Positions 1 to 6,630 are shown, counted from the first letter of the stretch. The stretch is DNA of 7,331 nt from Candidatus Nanoarchaeia archaeon (GCA_028704265.1 JAQVLH010000052.1:1-7331), one strand, 5' to 3'. Numbers and translations are program-made. The notes: a model not told the origin generated them from the letters alone.

Positions 1-13
1 CTTTTTGAATTAC

Positions 14-24
14 TTTTTTAAATT
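14..24 (+). promoter_or_regulatory. TATA-box promoter of the MgtC/DUF4010 gene
   Basis: The run TTTTTTAAATT is centred about 26 bases before the ATG at 45. That is the archaeal TATA-to-start distance, so the transcript would begin at or next to the start codon (leaderless). No Shine-Dalgarno-like GGAGG or GGTG lies in the 15 bases before the ATG, which fits. This is inferred from spacing and composition only; in such AT-rich DNA one box alone is weak evidence, but the same spacing recurs before the other genes here. Confidence 0.5.
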
Positions 25-44
25 ACCTATGAGCCTTAATATTC

Positions 45-1298
45 ATGGATTTTTTAATATTTTTATTAAGAATTATGCTCGCATTAGCTCTTGGAGGCTT
101 AATAGGAATTGACAGGCAAAAAAATAAGAAAGGTTATCCTGCAGGAATAAGAACTTTAGCATTTATTTCATTATTAGGATTTTTATCAAGTTTTGTTTCA
201 ACAGAAATTAATAATAGTTATTTTTTAATAATTTCATTTCTGTTAATGTTTGTTTTATTAATAGTTGGATATGGAGTAAGTTTTAATTCTAAATATTTTT
301 TTGGATTTACAAGCACAATAATAATGTTTTTGACTTTTTTAATAGGAGTAATTTCTTTTTATGAGCAATTTTATTACTTTGCAGTTTCATTATCAATAAT
401 AATTTCATTATTGCTTTCTCAAAAAACATTTATTCATTCATTAGTTTCTAATATAAAAGACAATGAATTATTTGATGCTTTAAAATTTGGAATAATCGCA
501 TTCATAATTTTGCCTTTACTTCCAAATAAAACAATTGATCCTTTTAATGTAATTAATCCGTATAGTTTGTGGCTATTGGTTGTTTTAATCCTGTCAATAA
601 GTTATTTAGGATATTTATTATCAAAATTTTTAGGAAAAAATAAAGGAATATATATTTCAGGATTTATTGGAGGAATAATCAGCTCAACAGCTGTTTCAAG
701 TTCTCTTTCATTATTAAGCAAAAAAAATGAGTCCTTGACTGATTCTTATGTTATTGGAATAACTTTAGGGAACATAGCAAGTGTATTAATGATTTTAATA
801 GAGGCTTTTTTAGTAAATACTTCTTTTGGCGTAACATTAATACTTCCTTTAATTTCATATTTTATACTTGGATTAATAATTTCTTTTGTATTAATTAAAA
901 AAGTAGAAAAAAGAAATATAAGCAATGCTGATTTAATCTCCGAAAGCCCTTTTAATTTTTTGCCTGCAATAAAATTTACTTTGCTTATTGCAATAATTTT
1001 ATATATATCTAAAATAGCTCTTATGATTTTTGGAAATAACGGCATATATGCAGTTAGTTTTTTTTCAAGTTTCGCAAGCACAACTTCAGTAATAGTAACT
1101 ATTTCAACATTAGTAAAAGAATCAATAACTTCTCAAGTTGCATGGATTTCAGTAGCTATTTGTATCTTAGTAAATAATTTATTTAAATTATTTTTAATAA
1201 AAAAGAATGGCTCAAAAACTTTATTTATAAGTTTATTAAAGAATTATTTAATAATGAACATTCCTTTAATTACTTGGCTTGTTTTGTTGATTATTTAA
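45..1298 (+). CDS. MgtC/SapB family membrane protein with C-terminal DUF4010 domain
   Basis: This 417-residue protein is almost entirely hydrophobic, with about 13-14 predicted membrane helices. Residues 1-125 match the MgtC/SapB N-terminal domain: a first helix leading into GLIGIDRQ (18-25), the counterpart of the family's GxxIGxER, then PAGIRT (32-37) and three further helices. Residues about 145-417 match DUF4010, with the signature GGIISSTAVSSS at 209-220. Inside DUF4010 there is a visible internal repeat: GIYISGFIGGIISSTAVS (201-218) and GIYAVSFFSSFASTTSVI (333-350), 132 residues apart. Some MgtC proteins are linked to magnesium limitation and membrane energetics, but the MgtC-DUF4010 fusion has no established substrate, so I assign only an inner-membrane transport or regulatory role. 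A TATA-like box supports the start at 45. The gene converges on the SWIM gene and overlaps its last 8 bases. Confidence 0.88.
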   Translation: MDFLIFLLRIMLALALGGLIGIDRQKNKKGYPAGIRTLAFISLLGFLSSFVSTEINNSYFLIISFLLMFVLLIVGYGVSFNSKYFFGFTSTIIMFLTFLIGVISFYEQFYYFAVSLSIIISLLLSQKTFIHSLVSNIKDNELFDALKFGIIAFIILPLLPNKTIDPFNVINPYSLWLLVVLILSISYLGYLLSKFLGKNKGIYISGFIGGIISSTAVSSSLSLLSKKNESLTDSYVIGITLGNIASVLMILIEAFLVNTSFGVTLILPLISYFILGLIISFVLIKKVEKRNISNADLISESPFNFLPAIKFTLLIAIILYISKIALMIFGNNGIYAVSFFSSFASTTSVIVTISTLVKESITSQVAWISVAICILVNNLFKLFLIKKNGSKTLFISLLKNYLIMNIPLITWLVLLII

Positions 1299-1524
1299 TT
1301 CCAAGTTTCTTAGCAAGCCTTTCGGCTTTTTTTTTATTTTCATATTTAATAGTTTCTTTTATATGCGAACAGTAGGTTTCTTTTAATGTATTCCATTTGC
1401 AATCACAGCTCCATTTTTGCTTATCCATCCTGTAAATAACACTATGATTCTTTTTCTCTTCAGGATTACTTACAGTGTACGCTTTTGCTCTTGCGCTTTC
1501 ATAGTCAAAAATAACCTTTAGCAT
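1291..1524 (-). CDS. Small SWIM-type zinc finger protein
   Basis: This 77-residue protein carries one SWIM motif (CxCx(n)CxH): Cys40 and Cys42 in WSCDCKW, then Cys52 and His54 in YCSHI, all likely binding one zinc ion. Upstream, residues 1-35 read as two or three beta strands (KVIFDY, AYTVSN, SVIYRMD), as in other SWIM domains, where a strand ending in W precedes the first Cys. Residues 57-77 form a Lys-rich helix. SWIM domains bind DNA or protein and usually belong to larger proteins (SWI2/SNF2 ATPases, MuDR transposases, Sws1-type recombination factors); here the domain is essentially alone. A nucleic-acid-binding role is inferred. The ATG is 68 bases beyond the stop of the large upstream gene on the same strand and has its own TATA-like box, so separate transcription is likely. 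It overlaps the convergent MgtC-like gene by 8 bases. A run of nine A encodes KKK at residues 64-66. Confidence 0.8.
   Translation of the reverse strand: MLKVIFDYESARAKAYTVSNPEEKKNHSVIYRMDKQKWSCDCKWNTLKETYCSHIKETIKYENKKKAERLAKKLGIK
1315..1335 (+). terminator. Hairpin plus T-run terminator after the MgtC/DUF4010 gene
   Basis: Seventeen bases after the stop of the plus-strand gene, AAGCC (1315-1319) and GGCTT (1324-1328) pair as a perfect 5-bp stem around a TTTC loop, and the stem runs into nine consecutive T (1327-1335). Archaeal RNA polymerase can terminate on a T-run alone; the hairpin gives it bacterial-like form. The site lies inside the 3' coding end of the convergent SWIM gene, where it encodes part of the Lys-rich tail, so it could also arise by chance from KKKAERL codons. 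Confidence 0.45.
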
Positions 1525-1546
1525 AAAATTAAGTTAAAGATTAATA

Positions 1547-1555
1547 GTTTTAAAG
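1547..1555 (-). promoter_or_regulatory. TATA-box promoter of the SWIM gene
   Basis: On the minus strand this reads CTTTAAAAC, centred about 27 bases before the ATG at 1524, in the gap after the large upstream gene. The spacing predicts a leaderless message and supports this start and independent expression. A second TATA-like match (CTTAAATA, 1575-1582) would instead give a leader of about 25 bases, so the exact box is uncertain. Confidence 0.42.
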
Positions 1556-1592
1556 AATTTCTGTAAAGAAGAAGTATTTAAGAAATTAAACA

Positions 1593-4500
1593 TTATTCAT
1601 TTAATTTAACATATAATACTGCATTTTTAAATTTAGAACTTGATATATCAAACAAGTATTCATTTTTTAATACTAACTGCTGATAATTATCACATTTAAT
1701 AATACCTTTTTGTTCATCATACAAGGTATCTTCAAATCCTGTATAATAAATCTCTGAAAAATCAAGCACTCCTGAATTAAGGTTAACTCTTCCATTTACA
1801 TCAAGATTATATGTTAAATAATACGTTTTTAAATTATAATTAGTAGTTCCGCATAATATGTTAGAAAGATCTAAAGAATCTGTATCTTTTTTATCTCCAA
1901 ACATAGGATGATAAGTTTCCAATTCATTAAGTTTTATTATATTAGTGTTTTCATTATTATTTGATATCATTACGCATTTATTTTGAGTAATATTAGCCTC
2001 TTTTGGCCATTTGCAATCAAGAAGTGCAATTTCCTCTTCTTCAGTAAGGGTTTCCTCTGTTACTATAGTTTCATAAGGCAGCATTTCAAAATTTTTGATA
2101 TACATTTTAAAATTATTAACATTAAAGCTTGAAGCAAAACCTGATCTTGGCAAGTAAAAAATAATTGATTTGTATTTTTTTGAACAATTTATTACTCCTG
2201 CAATAACGATTCTTTGAGGAGAATTAATAGTTAGCATAGTTCCTTTTGAATCAGCTTCATATCCTACTAATAAATCTCCATTTAATTCTGTTACTTCAGC
2301 ATTTATTATATAATATTTTCCATCATTTATGTTATTTTCGCAAATGCTTGAATTTTCAAGATAAAAACTTCCTAAATTATAAGTATCATCTGAATAGAAT
2401 ACTGGATTAACTTCAATTTTTGTTTCAATTTCTGATGAACTGCAATAATCATTATTAATTCTATTAAATTGGCATTTATTATTCACGCATTTAGTAAGAG
2501 AACATTTATCTAAATCATTATTAGCGCAATCCGCATCCTCATTGCACCCTTCTACAAATAATTGAACTGATGAGATTTTAAACGAACTTAAATCATTTTC
2601 AGAAACAAATGAAATATTATTATTTGTTAATGAGCAATTAACAATTCCTCTGCTAATTACATCATTTTGAAGGCTATCTAAAATAATTGTTTTATTATCT
2701 TTATCAAGACCGTATTTTATTGAAAAATTTCCAGAAACCGAATCAATATCGAAACTTATTTTGTATTTTGCTTTGTCAAATGCAGGGCAAACATTGGAGG
2801 TATAAATATTTTGCAAAGTATAATCAATTAAATCAATCTCAACTGATTCATCTTCTTCAACAAATAATCTTACATTATTAATTGAAGCTGATAATTCAGA
2901 TGATAATATTAAGCTATTATTATTGTTGCAATTAATTGTTCCATAAACATATTCATTTTTTGATTCAAGTTGAGGAGGAATGGATTGCGAAGAATGATCA
3001 TAATTTTTGCTTAAACCTAAAACTGAGGCAGAAATTGAAGAATCAGCATTATATACAATAGTATAAGATAAAGCGTATTTTTTTGCATTAAAACAATTTC
3101 CTGTTCTTGAATTGCATCCAGAGCAAAGAATTGATAATGGATAAATAGTGCTTTCCTGATTAGATGAAATTGGAATTATTTCAACATATTCTGATTTTTT
3201 TAATAAATACTCATTAGATAAATTACATAAGCAAAGATTAGAATCTAAAGGGGTATTTGGCCAAGAACATAAATTTTCATATTCTTTGCACGAATCTGAG
3301 CATAAATATTGATTTTCAGAACATGCATTTGGATTGCTTATTTGTGAAGTGCCAACACATTTAGCATTGCATTCCCAAGCATTTTCACACACTTGTCCTG
3401 CCAAACAATCACTATTTCTTTTGCAATCAGGAACTTTACATTTATTTATTCCATCTTGAGAGCAAACAATTTCTCCAGAATTACACTCAAAATATGAACA
3501 ATAAGCATTAATTGTTCCGGAATCTATGCAATTATAGTTCCATCCTTCTTTATAGCAATCCTCTGATGTAATACATGAGGGAGTAACGCAATAACCATTA
3601 TATTCAATTTTTCCTTCAGAACATGAACCTTCATAATAATTATTTTCACAAAAATTATTGCATTCATTATTCATTATTATGCACTTATCAAAGGTTAATG
3701 CGTTATTATCATTGCAATCAGTATTTGATTTGCATTCTAATTTTTTGCATACGCCGCTGCATATTGCTTCATCTTTCCTGCATGATACGCAATCAACATC
3801 ATTATCTTTATTGCAGTTAGAAGGACAAAAACCATCTCCTGCAATAGTATTGCAAATTAAATTATAATTAATGCATGTGGCATTGCATGTTTTTGAATTT
3901 AAGCAAACATCATTAGTTAATGAATTAAAATCATCGCAATCAGAATTAGAATCACAAACATTAATACATGCTCCATTGCAGCATATTCCAGTTAAGCAAT
4001 TAGAATTGTTAATGCATGAATTTTTTATTTCTAAAGAATCTGCTGATTGAAAAGAAGATATTCCTAAAATTCCTGTTATTTTTACATCCCAGGTTCCGCT
4101 TTCATTTAACGCAATATTGGAAATGCTCCAAATATTTGATGATTTTTTTATTCCATCAACAATTACAGTTTCTCCTGAAGGGCTTTGCAGTTCAAAGGTT
4201 ACACTATCAAGATTAGAAGCTAATATAAAATCTTTTGAAAAAGATGTTCCTGCCAATATTTCAGTACTAATTTCTTCTGCTGGAGAAAAATCAATACTAT
4301 AAAATACTAATATAACACTTAATAATATAATTGCTAATGAAGCAATATAGATATTTTTTTTGTCTATAAATTCTTTTTTTGTAATTTTTTTTTCAATAAA
4401 ATGTTCCTGTTCAGGTTTTTTTTCTTTTAATTCAAATCCGCATACATTGCATTTAAATGATTCTTTTATTAAATTGCTGCATTCATAGCAATGCCATAAT

Positions 4501-4694
4501 TTAGGAATAGATAAAATATTTGGATATTCGCAAGTTTTGCAAAATTCTGTATCCGAATTAATATTATTGCAGTTTGGGCAATTCCATAATTTAGGATAAT
4601 GGTTTCCAAATCTGAATTTACATTTAGTGCATAATTTATTGTTTTCAACTATTTCAGAGCAATTAGGGCACTTCCACTTTTTCGGATAATCCAT
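1593..4694 (-). CDS. Giant single-pass membrane protein: zinc ribbons inside, cysteine-rich repeats outside
   Basis: I do not recognise this 1033-residue protein as a named family. Domains in order: three zinc ribbons (Cys 9/12/22/25, 39/42/52/55, 69/72/82/85) with an exact 30-residue period, each led by PKxWxC; a Lys/Glu-rich linker (86-113); one membrane helix (about 115-133) preceded by many Lys, placing the ribbons in the cytoplasm; a beta-rich, Ig-like segment (about 137-225, with NESGTWDVKITG); a segment with 42 Cys (227-490) containing CxxxxDCxxxN patterns such as CDSNSDCDD and CKSNTDCND, common in archaeal surface proteins; then four diverged modules at about 500-612, 613-715, 757-869 and 916-1033. 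Each module has a conserved Cys pair 51-55 residues apart and a GxxxC motif. Several N-glycosylation sequons lie in the outer part. No catalytic motif is visible. A role in surface attachment or recognition is inferred. The ATG is preceded by a TATA-like box; no bacterial-type cleavable signal peptide is seen, the helix serving as signal anchor. Confidence 0.85.
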   Translation of the reverse strand: MDYPKKWKCPNCSEIVENNKLCTKCKFRFGNHYPKLWNCPNCNNINSDTEFCKTCEYPNILSIPKLWHCYECSNLIKESFKCNVCGFELKEKKPEQEHFIEKKITKKEFIDKKNIYIASLAIILLSVILVFYSIDFSPAEEISTEILAGTSFSKDFILASNLDSVTFELQSPSGETVIVDGIKKSSNIWSISNIALNESGTWDVKITGILGISSFQSADSLEIKNSCINNSNCLTGICCNGACINVCDSNSDCDDFNSLTNDVCLNSKTCNATCINYNLICNTIAGDGFCPSNCNKDNDVDCVSCRKDEAICSGVCKKLECKSNTDCNDNNALTFDKCIIMNNECNNFCENNYYEGSCSEGKIEYNGYCVTPSCITSEDCYKEGWNYNCIDSGTINAYCSYFECNSGEIVCSQDGINKCKVPDCKRNSDCLAGQVCENAWECNAKCVGTSQISNPNACSENQYLCSDSCKEYENLCSWPNTPLDSNLCLCNLSNEYLLKKSEYVEIIPISSNQESTIYPLSILCSGCNSRTGNCFNAKKYALSYTIVYNADSSISASVLGLSKNYDHSSQSIPPQLESKNEYVYGTINCNNNNSLILSSELSASINNVRLFVEEDESVEIDLIDYTLQNIYTSNVCPAFDKAKYKISFDIDSVSGNFSIKYGLDKDNKTIILDSLQNDVISRGIVNCSLTNNNISFVSENDLSSFKISSVQLFVEGCNEDADCANNDLDKCSLTKCVNNKCQFNRINNDYCSSSEIETKIEVNPVFYSDDTYNLGSFYLENSSICENNINDGKYYIINAEVTELNGDLLVGYEADSKGTMLTINSPQRIVIAGVINCSKKYKSIIFYLPRSGFASSFNVNNFKMYIKNFEMLPYETIVTEETLTEEEEIALLDCKWPKEANITQNKCVMISNNNENTNIIKLNELETYHPMFGDKKDTDSLDLSNILCGTTNYNLKTYYLTYNLDVNGRVNLNSGVLDFSEIYYTGFEDTLYDEQKGIIKCDNYQQLVLKNEYLFDISSSKFKNAVLYVKLNE

Positions 4695-4713
4695 AATAAT
4701 AATTAAGATATAA

Positions 4714-4723
4714 GTATTTATTA
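4714..4723 (-). promoter_or_regulatory. Possible TATA-box promoter of the giant membrane protein gene
   Basis: The minus strand reads TAATAAATAC, centred about 24-25 bases before the ATG at 4694. It is a weaker match than the boxes of the neighbouring genes, and the surrounding DNA is almost pure A/T, so it is identified mainly by position. The 159-base gap 4695-4853 holds this promoter and the divergent nucS promoter; I see no RNA gene, small gene or clear inverted repeat in it. Confidence 0.35.
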
Positions 4724-4821
4724 ATGTTTTTTAAAAGAAATGTAATTTAATTGTATTTTAAAGCATTATTTAACTTATAATGTGTTTATCCTGTTTTTAA
4801 TGTAAAAATGATTTGGAATAA

Positions 4822-4832
4822 TTTTTAAAAAA
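4822..4832 (+). promoter_or_regulatory. TATA-box promoter of nucS
   Basis: TTTTTAAAAAA lies about 28 bases before the ATG at 4854, nearly the same box as that of the first gene in the window. There is no Shine-Dalgarno sequence in the 15 bases before the start, so a leaderless or near-leaderless message is likely. Confidence 0.5.
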
Positions 4833-4853
4833 GGGTAAAAGTCTATTATTCTT

Positions 4854-5594
4854 ATGGATTTAAATGAAGATTTTGCAATAATACAGAATTCAATTAATAA
4901 GAAATTTACTACAATAATAATGTGCAATTGTGAAATAAATTATTTTGGAAGAGCAAGAAGCTATTTAGGCGAAGGGGATAGAATGATTATAATAAAATCG
5001 GATTCATGCATATTAGTTCATAAACCTAAAGGAAGGAATCCTGTAAATTGGATGAGTTCAATACCGCAAATAACTATGAATATGGAAATTGATTATTTTG
5101 AAATAAAAGCTGCAAGCGTAAAACCAAAAGAAGAATTATTAATTAATATTTTTGAAGTTTATAAAATAATTTCATACCCCTTAGTTGATACTGAGCAGTT
5201 AAAACTGGCAGGAAGCGAAAAAGATATGAGCGATATGATTTATAATAATCCTTCATTAATTAGTGATGATTTTAAGCCGCTAAATAGGGAAGAAAAAACA
5301 GAATACGGCTTTTTAGATGTTTTTGGCTATGATTCAAAAGGAAATTTTGTTATAATTGAATGCAAAAGATATACTGCAGGTCTTGGTGCAGTAACTCAAT
5401 TAAGAAGATACATTGAGAAAGTAAAATCAAGCAAAGGAATTAACAAAGTTATTGGAATAATAGCTGCTCCAAATATTTCACCAAGAGCTTTGAAAATGCT
5501 TAACGATTGGGGTTTTGAATACAAATCAATCAATCCTCCTAAAAATTTTAAGGAAGAAAGCCAGAATCAAATAAAAATAAACAAATATTTTTGA
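4854..5594 (+). CDS. nucS: Endonuclease NucS/EndoMS (mismatch-specific)
   Basis: This 246-residue protein is full length for NucS/EndoMS (about 250). The N-terminal DNA-binding domain shows GRARSYLGEGDR (32-43) and KPKGRNPVNW (57-66); Arg33, Arg61 and Trp66 have the same mutual spacing as the DNA-binding Arg42, Arg70 and Trp75 described for Pyrococcus abyssi NucS. The C-terminal RecB-like nuclease domain starts near GSEKDM (120-125) and keeps Asp155 (GFLDVFG), Glu169 and Lys171 (IIECK), the D-x(13)-E-x-K catalytic set, followed by TQLRRY (181-186). The last eight residues, QIKINKYF, fit a PCNA-interacting peptide (QxxIxxYF). The family cuts both strands around G:T, G:G and T:T mismatches with help from the sliding clamp, as an alternative to MutS/MutL repair. 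A TATA-like box supports the start. It converges on the PLD-like gene with a 9-base gap. Confidence 0.95.
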   Translation: MDLNEDFAIIQNSINKKFTTIIMCNCEINYFGRARSYLGEGDRMIIIKSDSCILVHKPKGRNPVNWMSSIPQITMNMEIDYFEIKAASVKPKEELLINIFEVYKIISYPLVDTEQLKLAGSEKDMSDMIYNNPSLISDDFKPLNREEKTEYGFLDVFGYDSKGNFVIIECKRYTAGLGAVTQLRRYIEKVKSSKGINKVIGIIAAPNISPRALKMLNDWGFEYKSINPPKNFKEESQNQIKINKYF

Positions 5595-5603
5595 TTAATA
5601 AAC

Positions 5604-6602
5604 TTATAATATCTTGTCGGATACTTTCAAATCCTGCGTTATAACTTTTTTTGTAAAATCTCTTATTAATCCTTTATTTGTAATTATTGCAAAAATTTCG
5701 CTATGAAAATTATAGCTCATAAAATCAAAGCATGAAGAGCCAAGTATTAAATATTTTTTATCAATTAGAATTGCTTTCATGTGATTCATTCTGGGTTTAT
5801 ATAAAAAAAGGTTAAATCCGTTTTTTTTTGATTCTTTTTTTATTAAATCTTTAAACATGGGATAATTATTTTTTTCAGAACTTATTATATTGATTTTAAT
5901 TTTTTTTTCAGACGCTTTTTTTAATTTTTTTAAAAAAGGGTTTGTCAAATAAGAAGATATAACCCATATTTCTTTTTTTGCAGAATCAACCAAATTAAGA
6001 ATTTTTTTAAAGCCAAATTTATTATTTTTTCCATTTACTGAAATTAACTCTAAATCGTCAAAAAGCTCGGATTTAGGTTTTGATTTATTATTCCAAGTTG
6101 ATTCAAAATCATTTTTTATAAAATTTGCAATATTTTTATCATTAATTCTTAGCATTAAATCATGCCACATAAAATTATGCTCGCAAATATTAATTCCTCC
6201 AATGTAAGCAATATTATTATCAATAACATAGATTTTTTTATGATTTCTTGATATTAATTTATTTAAAAATATTCCAACAATATTAGTAAATTTAAATTGA
6301 ATATTGTTTTGCTTAAAATCTTTTACAATCTCATTGCTTTTTTTATATTGGTAAATAAAATTTTTATTTAAAAAATTAGAAAATATAAATTTATCATCCA
6401 CAAAATAATGATGAAAATCATCAATTAATATTTTAATGTCGATATTTCTATTTTTTTTTAAAATGATTTCTTTGAATTTTTGGCCAACACTATCCCCTTC
6501 AAAAGATAATGTTTGCAAAAAAAAATTATGCTTGGAATTTAAAACGTCTTTTTTTAATGCTGAAAAAAAATTGCTCGAGTCTATGATTAATTCATATTTC
6601 AT
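5604..6602 (-). CDS. Phospholipase D-superfamily protein, cardiolipin-synthase-like
   Basis: This 332-residue protein has two PLD active-site motifs HxKx(4)D: His121/Lys123/Asp128, followed by IGGINI (134-139), and His274/Lys276/Asp281, followed by LGSSCFD (287-293). WHDLMLRI (146-153) corresponds to the W-D segment after the first motif in cardiolipin synthases, and Glu302 to the conserved acidic residue after the second. The two halves form one active site that works through a phosphohistidine intermediate. The pattern after the motifs (GGxN, GSxNxD-like) points to the phosphatidyltransferase branch (cardiolipin or phosphatidylserine synthase) rather than a nuclease, but substrate cannot be read from sequence. 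The N-terminal membrane helices of bacterial cardiolipin synthases are missing; the protein begins directly with a beta strand (YELIIDSS) and is very Lys-rich. Two runs of nine A lie in the coding strand. It is divergent from pheS and convergent with nucS. Confidence 0.85.
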   Translation of the reverse strand: MKYELIIDSSNFFSALKKDVLNSKHNFFLQTLSFEGDSVGQKFKEIILKKNRNIDIKILIDDFHHYFVDDKFIFSNFLNKNFIYQYKKSNEIVKDFKQNNIQFKFTNIVGIFLNKLISRNHKKIYVIDNNIAYIGGINICEHNFMWHDLMLRINDKNIANFIKNDFESTWNNKSKPKSELFDDLELISVNGKNNKFGFKKILNLVDSAKKEIWVISSYLTNPFLKKLKKASEKKIKINIISSEKNNYPMFKDLIKKESKKNGFNLFLYKPRMNHMKAILIDKKYLILGSSCFDFMSYNFHSEIFAIITNKGLIRDFTKKVITQDLKVSDKIL

Positions 6603-6615
6603 AAAAACCCTATAA

Positions 6616-6630
6616 CATTTAAGTTTATAA
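6616..6630 (-). promoter_or_regulatory. TATA-box promoter of the PLD-like gene
   Basis: The minus strand carries TTATAAAC (6623-6630) directly followed by TTAAATG; the first is centred about 24-25 bases before the ATG at 6602. It shares the 90-base divergent spacer with the pheS promoter, and there is no Shine-Dalgarno sequence before the start. Confidence 0.43.

Noticed and set aside
29..44. Alternative ATG at 29 as start of the first gene
   Set aside because: It is in a different reading frame from the MgtC-like protein; the ATG at 45 is in frame and has the TATA-like box at the right distance.
746..1081. Open frame of 111 codons on the minus strand inside the MgtC/DUF4010 gene
   Set aside because: It is antisense to a clear membrane-protein gene, has no recognisable motif, and its composition is explained by the mirror of the AT-rich hydrophobic codons.
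1525..1592. Operon of the giant gene with the SWIM gene
   Set aside because: They share a strand, but the 68-base gap holds TATA-like boxes, including one at leaderless distance from the SWIM start. Co-transcription cannot be excluded but is not the simpler reading.
2687..4302. Five short plus-strand open frames (61-69 codons) within the giant gene
   Set aside because: They overlap each other and the strong minus-strand gene, and their odd residue mix (many His, Cys, Leu, Tyr, Gln) is typical of antisense reading. None has a plausible promoter or motif.
1593..4694. Mobile element, defence system or toxin reading of the giant protein
   Set aside because: No transposase, nuclease, protease or NTPase motif is visible, and no inverted or direct repeats flank the gene; the cysteine pattern fits an exported structural protein better.
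4695..4853. Small RNA gene or CRISPR-like repeat in the longest intergenic gap
   Set aside because: The region is nearly pure A/T with no stable stem, no direct repeats and no tRNA-like conserved boxes; divergent promoters explain it.
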